Translations under genes and position numbers: made by a program
Assembly (NCBI GenBank): GCA_023435855.1
Contig: JAEZLG010000017.1
Location: forward strand, 1 to 6,826
DNA length: 6,826 nucleotides
From: Bacillota bacterium
GTDB lineage: Bacteria > Bacillota > Clostridia > Christensenellales > CAG-138
Reading direction: 5' to 3'
Shown here: positions 1 to 6,155 of the stretch, piece by piece
Layout: each line of letters opens with the position of its first letter
Position numbering within the stretch: position 1 is the stretch's first letter
Notes under the pieces: generated by a model
Seen by the model: only the letters and a program-made list of their open reading frames with translations
Database searches by the model: none
What the model was told of the DNA's origin: nothing

Positions 1-22
1 TGCAAAAACGGCGGGACGTATT

Positions 23-152
23 AACTGCATGCCGATGCTTCGTCTATAGCCCCGGGGGATTTCTCGCTCCGCTCGAAATGACACTATAAACACAAAGGCA
101 CGCCCGACAAACATTGTCATTTCGAACGGAGCGCAGTGAAGTGAGAAATTCT
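23..152. repeat. Dispersed hairpin repeat, copy 1
   Basis: The left arm at about 57-83 (core TTTCTCGCTCCGCTCGAAAT) pairs with the right arm at 115-152. The right arm reads TGTCATTTCGAACGGAGCGC and then continues to GAGAAATTCT. The pairing is imperfect because the right arm carries about ten extra bases (around 132-142). The loop at 84-114 contains AAGGCAC. A diverged copy in the same orientation lies at 370-531 and shares the upstream block CGTCTATAGC (41-50 here). TGTCATTTCGA...GAGAAAT elements of this kind are familiar as non-coding intergenic repeats in many bacterial genomes. No transposase is present, so a MITE-like or REP-like origin is inference. Confidence 0.7.
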
Positions 153-240
153 CCGCATTCAGAAAACCGTAGTCGCTGATAAAGTATCGGTCCTGTGCAG
201 CAATCCGTCGTCAACAAGCACCACGCAGTGGCCGTTTTAA

Positions 241-274
241 GGGGGTTAGGGGTTTGTTAAGGGGCCGAAGGGGG
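241..274 (+). other. G-rich tract, possible G-quadruplex
   Basis: Four runs of at least four G lie on the plus strand at 241-245, 249-252, 261-264 and 270-274, separated by 3, 8 and 5 bases. This fits a relaxed four-tier G-quadruplex pattern, although the 8-base spacer exceeds the usual limit of 7. The last two runs also form the left arm of the hairpin at 256-303, so the two folds would compete. No function can be read from the sequence. Confidence 0.4.
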
Positions 275-303
275 AAAATCGGAATTCCCCCTGGCCCCTT
301 AAC
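256..303. repeat. Long GC-rich inverted repeat (stem-loop)
   Basis: GTTAAGGGGCC (256-266) is a perfect inverted repeat of GGCCCCTTAAC (293-303). After a two-base bulge (267-268), AGGGGGAA (269-276) pairs perfectly with TTCCCCCT (285-292). That gives 19 base pairs around an 8-base loop (277-284). No T-tract follows on either strand, so it does not look like an intrinsic terminator. It lies between two copies of the other intergenic repeat and is probably itself a dispersed element. No gene is visible anywhere in 1-551. Confidence 0.7.
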
Positions 304-369
304 GCTAATCGTATAAGCTTCAATAAATATGTTATCCTGCATGGAGCCTTAATAATGGTGGAATGTATG

Positions 370-531
370 AATTGCGGGCCGGTGTTACGTCTATAGCTCC
401 AGGGGATTTCTCGCTGCGACGCCTGCAGGCTAGTGGCGTAGGGCGTCTCCCGCCCGGAGGCCGCTCGAAATGACAGTGAAACACGAAGGCACTTATGTTT
501 CTCTGTCATACTAAACCCGCAGGCGAAGAAT
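370..531. repeat. Dispersed hairpin repeat, copy 2, with 45-bp insertion
   Basis: This is a diverged copy of the element at 23-152. It shares CGTCTATAGC (388-397), GGGGATTTCTCGCT (402-415) and CCGCTCGAAATGACA (461-475), followed by a similar AAGGCAC loop. Relative to copy 1, 45 bases (416-460) are inserted exactly within the left arm. The insert contains the perfect palindrome GCCTGCAGGC (421-430) and the inverted pair GACGCC (418-423) / GGCGTC (442-447). The right arm (about 504-531) is eroded, keeping CTGTCAT and GCGAAGAAT. A reverse-strand open frame of 87 codons spans this repeat and the hairpin before it, and it is not credible as a gene. Confidence 0.65.
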
Positions 532-551
532 ACTCACCATGGAGCCACGAT

Positions 552-589
552 TCAAAAGAGGCCGCAACGCTAAAAGCTTTGCGGCCTCT
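552..589 (-). terminator. Intrinsic terminator of the GH3 gene
   Basis: Read on the minus strand, AGAGGCCGCAA (589-579) and TTGCGGCCTCT (567-557) form an 11-bp GC-rich stem, with a few more possible pairs inside the loop. It is followed immediately by TTTTGAA. It starts 27 bases past the GH3 stop codon, the expected place for Rho-independent termination of the leftward transcript. The T-run is short (four T), so efficiency may be moderate. Confidence 0.8.
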
Positions 590-615
590 AAATCACATTA
601 CATTCACTTTACAAC

Positions 616-2748
616 CTACAGACTAAACTCCGTCTTCAGTAAATTTTCATCCTTCGCGCTTGCGCCAACCATCAACACAAACTTGCCCGGTTCCACTATA
701 CGGCGTTCGTCGGGCGTGATGAGGGAGAAATCTTCTCTATTAAGCGTAAAGCTAACGTGCTTCTTTTCACCCGCCTTTAATGGAACGCGCTTAAACGCGA
801 TGAGCTGTTTAACGGGGGTAAGGACTGAGCTTACGCAGTCATTAAAATACACCTGCACGATCTCAACACCGTCGCGTTTGCCCGCGTTTGTTACATCCAC
901 GGAAGCGGTAAGCGTATTTACATCAAACGTAAGGTTACTATACTCGTATTTCGTATAAGATAACCCTTCGCCAAACGTAAACAGCGGCTCTTGGGGAAGA
1001 TCCATATACTTGCCGCCATGCCAGCCCGGGAGCTGGTTATAGTAGACAGGCAGCTGGCCGCTGTGGTACGGGAACGAGATGGGCAGCTTGCCCGAAGGGT
1101 TGAGCTTGCCGAAAATCGCTTCCGCTGCGGCAAGGCCGCCGAACATGCCGCCATTGAAGGATATGATAAGCGCATCGCTATGCTCTTTGACCTCCGGAAT
1201 ACAAAGTGGTTTGGACGAAACGAGCACCGCAATGAGCGGCTTTTTAAGCGCACGGAGTCTGGCGTATAGTTTAAGCTGCGCTTTTGAAAGCGCCAAATCG
1301 GCCCTATCCTTGCCTTCGCCTTGCTGGTCAATGTTATCGCCAAGCACAAGAACCGTTACATCGCAATCCTTCGCTGCACGCTCTGCTTCAAGGAGGCTCT
1401 TTTCGTCTCCGTCGAATATGCCGCAGCCCTCTGCGTAGTTTACTTCAATACCCTGTTGTTCTGCAATTTTTTTAATACCCTCAAGCACCGTCACATAAGG
1501 GCGCTTGGGTTCGCGTTCCGGCGCAGGGAGGGGGTGTGAAAAATAGGTCCAATCCCCATACTGGGCGCGTATGTCGTTTGCGTTGGGGCCAATTACCGCA
1601 ATGCTCTTTACGGAATCTTTAAGCGGTAAAACGCCGTCGTTTTTTAAAAGCACAATACTTTCGCGCGCAAGCGCCTTATTTACTTCCAAATGTTCCGCAC
1701 AGGAGAAGCACCCGGGTTTGCCTTTCTTTTCGGGCTTTTCAAACAAGTTCATGCGGAACTTGATGCGTAAAATACTCCTTACCGCGTCGTCGATGACGTT
1801 CTCGCCAAGAAGGCCTTTTTCAACAAGCTCTATGGCGGCTTCATAAAAGCCTGTGCTTGTCATGATCATATCGTTTCCTGCTAGCGCTGAAAGCCGCGAT
1901 GCTTCGAGCATGTTTTCCGCTGTAAACTGCCTCGTAACAAGCGATTGTACATTGTCCCAGTCTGTAACGACAAAGCCGTCAAATTGAAGCTCCTCTTTTA
2001 AAATACCGCGAAGCGTTTTTTCGCTTACGGTAAACGGCGTAGAATCAATGGAGCCGTAAGCGGTCATAACGGTTGCGCAGCCTGCTTTTATTGCTTTTTC
2101 AAAGGGGGGCAGAAATACCTCTCTGAGCTTTCGAAATGTCATTTCGGTATCACACGCATCGCGTGCGCCGACAGCCTCACCGTAGCCGATATAGTGCTTG
2201 GCACAGGCTAAAATGCTGTCGTCCGCATCCAGGCTTTCTCCTTGATAGCCCTTGATGATGGCTGCACCGAGCTCGCCTGCGAGATACGGATCCTCGCCGA
2301 ATGTTTCATCTATACGTCCCCAGCGCGTATCGCGGCCGAGGCAGAGCACGGGGGAAAATGTCCAATGTAGCCCATCGGTAGCTACCTCACGCGCTGTGAC
2401 GCGCCCCATTTGCTCCACAAGTTCCGTATCAAAGCTGCATGCCGATGCAAGCTGCGAGGGGAAAATAGTTGCATTGTCATTAAGCCCGTGTCCGTGGATA
2501 GCGTCTATGCCAAAAAGTACGGGGATGCCTAGCCGCGTGTTCAATGCGGCAGCCTGCAGCTCGCGCGCGTCGTCGCCGAGTACGTGCAAAAAAGAGCCCG
2601 CGCCGCGTCGCGCCCACATAATCGCTTCCTCGCGCGTCACCATGGAATAAGGCAACTGTACCATCTGTGCTACCTTTTCTTGAAGCGTCATGCGGCTCAA
2701 AAGCTCCTCAACACGCTCGTTCATGGCGCGGTCGCTCGTTTGCTTCAT
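616..2748 (-). CDS. Glycoside hydrolase family 3 beta-glycosidase (BglX-like)
   Basis: This 710-residue enzyme is predicted to remove non-reducing terminal beta-linked sugars by a retaining mechanism. The (beta/alpha)8 domain spans about residues 1-335 and includes KH (184-185) and the VVTDWDNV block, where D263 is the expected nucleophile. The alpha/beta sandwich domain spans about 360-560; E478 in QQGEGKDRADL is the likely acid/base. The sequence FTFGEGLSYTKYEYSNL (590-606) leads into the C-terminal fibronectin-III-like domain (about 605-710). Length and domain order match BglX-type enzymes. There is no signal peptide, so it is probably cytoplasmic and acts on imported oligosaccharides. The start is supported by GGAGGAAA about five bases before ATG. 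It lies 91 bp downstream of the M20 gene on the same strand and ends before a clear terminator. Family assignment is firm; glucosidase versus xylosidase or another specificity cannot be told from sequence. Confidence 0.95.
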   Translation of the reverse strand: MKQTSDRAMNERVEELLSRMTLQEKVAQMVQLPYSMVTREEAIMWARRGAGSFLHVLGDDARELQAAALNTRLGIPVLFGIDAIHGHGLNDNATIFPSQLASACSFDTELVEQMGRVTAREVATDGLHWTFSPVLCLGRDTRWGRIDETFGEDPYLAGELGAAIIKGYQGESLDADDSILACAKHYIGYGEAVGARDACDTEMTFRKLREVFLPPFEKAIKAGCATVMTAYGSIDSTPFTVSEKTLRGILKEELQFDGFVVTDWDNVQSLVTRQFTAENMLEASRLSALAGNDMIMTSTGFYEAAIELVEKGLLGENVIDDAVRSILRIKFRMNLFEKPEKKGKPGCFSCAEHLEVNKALARESIVLLKNDGVLPLKDSVKSIAVIGPNANDIRAQYGDWTYFSHPLPAPEREPKRPYVTVLEGIKKIAEQQGIEVNYAEGCGIFDGDEKSLLEAERAAKDCDVTVLVLGDNIDQQGEGKDRADLALSKAQLKLYARLRALKKPLIAVLVSSKPLCIPEVKEHSDALIISFNGGMFGGLAAAEAIFGKLNPSGKLPISFPYHSGQLPVYYNQLPGWHGGKYMDLPQEPLFTFGEGLSYTKYEYSNLTFDVNTLTASVDVTNAGKRDGVEIVQVYFNDCVSSVLTPVKQLIAFKRVPLKAGEKKHVSFTLNREDFSLITPDERRIVEPGKFVLMVGASAKDENLLKTEFSL

Positions 2749-2769
2749 AGACTTTCCTCCGTGCGGGTT

Positions 2770-2775
2770 ATTATA
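2770..2775 (-). promoter_or_regulatory. Possible -10 box ahead of the GH3 gene
   Basis: A perfect TATAAT on the minus strand lies 21 bases before the GH3 start codon, which would give a leader of only about 15 bases containing the GGAGGAAA ribosome binding site. No good -35 hexamer is visible 16-18 bases upstream, so this may be a weak internal promoter or chance in an AT-rich gap. Without it, the gene would be transcribed from the M20 promoter. Confidence 0.35.
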
Positions 2776-2839
2776 TAGGCAAGAATTTCCTTATAGCTAT
2801 CTTAATACTTTTATAAGTGTTCATCAATGGCGCTGCAAT

Positions 2840-4018
2840 CTACATTTCTGTTCCCAAAAGCACCGACCTCGCCAGAAGCTCCGCGCCTAAGGGGAGCGAG
2901 GCATCATCGGTTTCAAAATCGGGGCTGTGCCAGTGTGCGTTTTCCTTATCCGGGTATCCCGTACCGAGCCAGTATAAAAACGCGGGTACCTCTTGTCCGT
3001 AAAGTGCAAAATCCTCACCGCCCATGTCGGGACGAGGGGAAACGACGCCCGATTCACCAACCGTTTCTGTAGCGGCGTTTGTCGCAAGCGATACAAGCTC
3101 GCTTGCATTTGTCGTAACGGGGGCGAGCGGGTGAATACTGATTTCAGTTTCGCATCCGTAAGCGGCACAAATACCCTTCGCCATGGATTGTAGGCGCTCT
3201 TTTGCGGTGTTGTAGGCTTCATCGCGGTGAAAGCGAATGCTGCCTGTTATCGTCATGGTGCTTGGCACAAAATACTCAGGCGCATCCGTATTTACGGAGC
3301 ATACCGCGCAAACGAGCGCATCAAAAGGGTCGGTCGTGCGGCTTGTGATTGTCTGTATGGCGTTTACTAGGCTTGCACCTGCCACAACGGGGTCCACGCA
3401 TTTGTGCGGCGAGCCGCCGTGCCCGGATTTGCCGCGAATAATCACTTTAAAATTGGTTTTACCCGCCATTAAGGGGCCGTCGATTACTGCAATCTGCCCG
3501 CAAGGGAGCTCCGGGCGGGTATGAAGTGCGAACATGCATTTAGGTTTTGTGCCAATGCGCTGCCAAAGTCCATTCTTCAATAAGGTCGCTGCACCTTCAA
3601 CCGTTTCTTCAGCGGGCTGAAAAACAAGTACTACGCGGCCTTTTAAACTCTCTTTTCGTTTTGCTAAAAGCACTGCTGCACCGTACAAACAAGCGGTGTG
3701 TAAATCGTGCCCGCAGGCATGCATGATGCCGTCTGTGGCTGAACGTACTTTGTGCAAGGGGGTTTCGCGTTCCGCGATCGCGTCTATATCCGCGCGTAAT
3801 GCCACGGTATTCCCGCATTTTCCACCTTCAAGTACGGCAAGCACACCTGTTGGTACGCCTGTATCTATAAGTGTAAGCCCAAGGGCTGTGAGCTTTTCTT
3901 TTAAAAGTTTGGTGGTAGTATATTCTTGCATGCTAAGCTCGGGAGCTTTGTGCAGCGTGTCCTTGAGTTCTTTTAAGATTGGGTAAAGCGCTGCCGCTTC
4001 GGCTTTTAAGTAATTCAT
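2840..4018 (-). CDS. M20-family metal-dependent amidohydrolase (M20D, HipO/YxeP-like)
   Basis: This 392-residue predicted dinuclear metal enzyme cleaves an amide bond in N-acyl amino acids or related conjugates. Metal-site motifs appear in family order (numbered from this start): HACGHDLH (100-107, ligands C102 and H104), PAEE (135-138, E138), ALHTRPELPCG (H166) and HSPDF (H364). GKSGHGGSPH (197-206) marks the dimerisation or lid domain, and MGGEDFA (332-338) is characteristic of the M20D group. No signal peptide is seen, so it is cytoplasmic. An in-frame ATG at 4054 would add 12 residues, but it has no ribosome binding site and overlaps the -10 box. The ATG at 4018 follows GAGGGGG with a 5-base spacer and is preferred. 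The gene heads a leftward pair with the GH3 gene. The substrate is unknown; candidates include N-acetylated amino acids, hippurate-type conjugates and peptidoglycan-derived amides. Confidence 0.93.
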   Translation of the reverse strand: MNYLKAEAAALYPILKELKDTLHKAPELSMQEYTTTKLLKEKLTALGLTLIDTGVPTGVLAVLEGGKCGNTVALRADIDAIAERETPLHKVRSATDGIMHACGHDLHTACLYGAAVLLAKRKESLKGRVVLVFQPAEETVEGAATLLKNGLWQRIGTKPKCMFALHTRPELPCGQIAVIDGPLMAGKTNFKVIIRGKSGHGGSPHKCVDPVVAGASLVNAIQTITSRTTDPFDALVCAVCSVNTDAPEYFVPSTMTITGSIRFHRDEAYNTAKERLQSMAKGICAAYGCETEISIHPLAPVTTNASELVSLATNAATETVGESGVVSPRPDMGGEDFALYGQEVPAFLYWLGTGYPDKENAHWHSPDFETDDASLPLGAELLARSVLLGTEM

Positions 4019-4023
4019 ATTGG

Positions 4024-4030
4024 CCCCCTC
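4024..4030 (-). promoter_or_regulatory. Ribosome binding site fixing the M20 start
   Basis: GAGGGGG on the minus strand sits five bases before the ATG at 4018. It favours this start over the upstream in-frame ATG at 4054, which has no purine-rich site before it. Confidence 0.75.
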
Positions 4031-4051
4031 AGAATTGGTAAATGCTAAATT

Positions 4052-4088
4052 CATTATACCATAGCCGTGCTTCGGATATGGTATAATG
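4052..4088. promoter_or_regulatory. Palindromic divergent extended -10 promoter
   Basis: CATTATACCATA (4052-4063) and TATGGTATAATG (4077-4088) form a perfect 12-bp inverted repeat. The centre (4064-4076) adds a CCG/CGG pairing around TGCTT. Each strand therefore carries TGGTATAAT, an extended -10 box (TGn-TATAAT): leftward at 4061-4053 for the M20 gene and rightward at 4079-4087 for the SGNH hydrolase gene. Predicted starts are near 4046 and 4094, giving leaders of about 28 and 38 bases. Neither has a good -35, which extended -10 promoters can lack. With a 17-base spacer, each -35 region would overlap the opposite -10, so the two promoters probably compete for polymerase. The palindrome could also be an operator. 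Promoter function is inferred from motif and position. Confidence 0.7.
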
Positions 4089-4093
4089 TAAGA

Positions 4094-4111
4094 TAGATAA
4101 GAATGTATCTA
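4094..4111. promoter_or_regulatory. Small inverted repeat, possible operator
   Basis: TAGATA (4094-4099) and TATCTA (4106-4111) form a 6-bp inverted repeat with a 6-base spacer. It lies at the predicted transcription start of the rightward gene and before its ribosome binding site. Position would suit a repressor site or a weak leader hairpin. In AT-rich DNA an arm this short could be chance. Confidence 0.25.
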
Positions 4112-4131
4112 TAATAATACGGAGGATACCT

Positions 4132-5283
4132 ATGGCGGATGGCTTGAGATGGGTCACGGCGCATGCGGCAGCACATTTTGAGGCGGTCTCGCTTCTTGCG
4201 CGCAAACCTACGAACAAGGTGATGCAGGTTGAAATAACGGTACCGTTTCAAGCGCAGCGTGTGCGGCTGGTGCTGTGCGAACGCTTTGGGGATAAGCCCG
4301 TCATATACCGCAGAGCGCTCCTATGTAGGGGAGATAAGGCGTGGTCCGTAACGTTTAACGGCGATGCTGTGGCGCTGCTTTTACCCGGGCATGAATGTGT
4401 CTCTGACCCCATAACTGTTACGGCAAACAAAGGCGACACATTTACGCTTTGGCTTTTCCACAGCAAACATATGCCGCGCTCGTTTACCGTCGTACCTGCG
4501 AGTTATTCTAAACCGAATGAGCTTTACGACACAAAAGAACCCCCGTTTAAGGAAATACCCTTTAGAAAACTCGCCATGCTGCAGGGTGCCTGCTGTTATG
4601 CGCGCATCGAGGCAGAAACTGACGATGAAAATGCCTGCGCCATTGCCGCATTTGGAGATTCCATCACCGCCATGGGGATGTGGACGGAGCCTTTTTACAA
4701 TATGCTTTACGAAAAAAACGGACCTGTGCTTCTCAACATGGGCATCAGCGGCAACAGGCTTTTGCGTGATACCCACATGCCATTTTTTAAGAGAACACAG
4801 TTTTTCGGCCTTGCGGGGCTGACGCGCTTCCCTTGGGATGTTGCTAATTTGCCGGGGGTACGCACCGTGATGATTGCCTTAGGCATAAACGACATTTCAC
4901 AGCCAGGGGGTAAATACGGTTCGCCGCATTGTTCCGAGCGCTGCAGTGTGGAGTCGCTCATTGAGGGCTATAAAAAGCTTATTGCCATGTGCAAAGCTAA
5001 AAATTTAAAAACCGTCGGCTGCACCATAACGCCATTCGGGGCTTACCGCACCCACAGCGATGTGACGGAGCGTATACGCAAAGACGTGAACGATTGGATA
5101 CTTAATAGCGGTGCTTTTGACATGACGGTGGATTTTTCAGCCGCCGTACAAGATATAGATAAGCCTGAGCAGCTCATGCGCGAATGCGATTCGGGCGACC
5201 ACATTCACCCAAGCGATTTCGGCGGTATTAAGATGGCGGAATGCATCGATATAGATGCGCTTATTGCGTTAACCAAAGCATAA
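4132..5283 (+). CDS. SGNH/GDSL-family hydrolase (XynE-like esterase)
   Basis: This 383-residue predicted serine esterase probably removes acyl (often acetyl) groups from carbohydrates. The N-terminal part (about 5-130) is a beta-rich domain with the pattern of XynE-like SGNH proteins, including WVTAHAAA near the start. The catalytic domain follows: FGDSIT (174-179, nucleophile S177), NMGISGNRLL (G204-G207, oxyanion glycine), LGINDIS (N253) and GDHIHPSDFGG (D356 and H359). All four SGNH blocks are intact. No signal peptide is present, whereas many XynE-like relatives are secreted, so it likely acts on imported, de-polymerised substrate. The start is supported by GGAGG (4121-4125) six bases before ATG. 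It is transcribed away from the M20-GH3 pair from a shared palindromic promoter region. Fold and catalysis are well supported; the substrate is inferred. Confidence 0.92.
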   Translation: MADGLRWVTAHAAAHFEAVSLLARKPTNKVMQVEITVPFQAQRVRLVLCERFGDKPVIYRRALLCRGDKAWSVTFNGDAVALLLPGHECVSDPITVTANKGDTFTLWLFHSKHMPRSFTVVPASYSKPNELYDTKEPPFKEIPFRKLAMLQGACCYARIEAETDDENACAIAAFGDSITAMGMWTEPFYNMLYEKNGPVLLNMGISGNRLLRDTHMPFFKRTQFFGLAGLTRFPWDVANLPGVRTVMIALGINDISQPGGKYGSPHCSERCSVESLIEGYKKLIAMCKAKNLKTVGCTITPFGAYRTHSDVTERIRKDVNDWILNSGAFDMTVDFSAAVQDIDKPEQLMRECDSGDHIHPSDFGGIKMAECIDIDALIALTKA

Positions 5284-5337
5284 GGTAATGTTTTCCAATT
5301 AACAATTTGTTTGCAACCATATGTATCTATTGAACGT

Positions 5338-5343
5338 TATAAT
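5338..5343 (+). promoter_or_regulatory. Possible -10 box for the ABC unit
   Basis: TATAAT in the gap after the SGNH hydrolase gene is followed by GTAAGGTAG. The same 15-base context, TATAATGTAAGRTAG, occurs at the rightward promoter at 4082-4096. A 10-base ATGTATCTAT is also shared (5321-5330 and 4103-4112). TTGCAA at 5311-5316 could be a -35, but the 21-base spacing is too long. No intrinsic terminator is visible in 5284-5337, so read-through from the hydrolase gene is also possible. Confidence 0.45.
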
Positions 5344-5393
5344 GTAAGGTAGTAATTTTGGAGGGGGGCGTATTTACGGAACAGGCGCTTCAA

Positions 5394-6092
5394 ATGGATA
5401 AAGAACCCATCATCGATATCAGCGATGTTAAAAAGGTGTATAAAGTTGGAACTGTAGAGATTCACGCGCTTCGCGGCGTGGACCTTACGGTTAGCCCGGG
5501 CGAGCTTTGCTGTATCGTGGGGCGTTCCGGCTCCGGTAAATCAACGCTTCTAAACCTGCTCGCGGGCTTAGAGCCCGCCACTTCGGGCAAGCTCAGTGTT
5601 GCGGGCTGCAGGCTTGACCGCATGAACGAGGCGCAGCTTATCGTATTCCGGCAGGAGCATGTGGGTTTCGTTTTCCAATCCTTCAACCTGATGCCCTACT
5701 ATACGGCACTTGAAAACGTTGCGTTCCCGCTTTCCTTTAGGGGCGTACCAAACGCCAAGCGACTACAGCGTGCCAAGGAAGTGCTCACAGCCGTGGGGCT
5801 TGAAACGCACCTAAAGCATAAACCCTCGCAGATGAGCGGCGGCCAGCAGCAGCGCGTGGGTATTGCAAGGGCACTTGTCGCCAATCCCGATATCGTGTTT
5901 GCCGATGAGCCCACGGGCAACCTCGACTCTACAACTTCAGACGATGTAATGCGTATGATTACCGAAATCATCCGCCGCGAGGGCAAAACGCTTATTATGG
6001 TGACGCACGACCCCAATGTGGCAGCATATGCCGATACAGTCATCAGCTTACTTGACGGCCATATTGTAGACATAAAACGCCAGAATCAATAA
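5394..6092 (+). CDS. ABC transporter ATP-binding protein (MacB/LolD/FtsE type)
   Basis: This 232-residue ATPase subunit would power a MacB/FtsX-like membrane complex at the cytoplasmic face. Every nucleotide-binding motif is intact: Walker A GRSGSGKST (43-51), Q-loop Q95 in FVFQSFNLMP, signature MSGGQQQR (147-154), Walker B IVFADE (167-172, E172), D-loop NLDS (176-179) and switch H205 in VTHD. VGFVFQSFNLMP and DEPTGNLDS are typical of the LolD/MacB subfamily rather than of nutrient importers. No permease is fused; it is expected downstream, outside the window. The start is uncertain. ATG 5394 gives a family-normal N-terminus but only a weak upstream AGG. A TTG at 5358 would add 12 residues, and the strong GGAGGGGGG (5360-5368) is too far from the ATG (25 bases). 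A secreted-protein gene follows after 63 bp. Confidence 0.93.
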   Translation: MDKEPIIDISDVKKVYKVGTVEIHALRGVDLTVSPGELCCIVGRSGSGKSTLLNLLAGLEPATSGKLSVAGCRLDRMNEAQLIVFRQEHVGFVFQSFNLMPYYTALENVAFPLSFRGVPNAKRLQRAKEVLTAVGLETHLKHKPSQMSGGQQQRVGIARALVANPDIVFADEPTGNLDSTTSDDVMRMITEIIRREGKTLIMVTHDPNVAAYADTVISLLDGHIVDIKRQNQ

Positions 6093-6155
6093 TGCAAGCG
6101 CAATTTCTGGGAACAATGACAAAGAAAGAATAATCTGCACGGGAGAAAAATAGTT

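Noticed and set aside
246..509. Minus-strand open frame of 87 codons
   Set aside because: It runs across the GC-rich hairpin and the second hairpin repeat, has no credible ribosome binding site and resembles no family; such frames commonly arise inside intergenic repeats.
23..531. Possible CRISPR-like repeat arrangement
   Set aside because: There are only two diverged copies, over 200 bases apart, internally palindromic and with no regular spacers or cas genes.
539..2650. Several plus-strand open frames opposite the GH3 gene
   Set aside because: They are antisense shadows of a complete GH3 gene with all catalytic motifs; their translations lack recognisable motifs.
2807..2820. Near-palindrome ACTTTTATAAGT between the M20 and GH3 genes
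   Set aside because: It is imperfect, AT-only in its core and not followed by a T-tract; it is too weak to call a terminator or operator.
4018..4054. Longer M20 protein starting at the ATG at 4054
   Set aside because: That ATG overlaps the minus-strand TATAAT box and lacks a ribosome binding site, while the ATG at 4018 has GAGGGGG at 5-base spacing and matches the family N-terminus.
5291..5312. Possible terminator after the SGNH hydrolase gene
   Set aside because: Only a very short AATT/AATT pairing exists, with no GC-rich stem and no adequate T-run.
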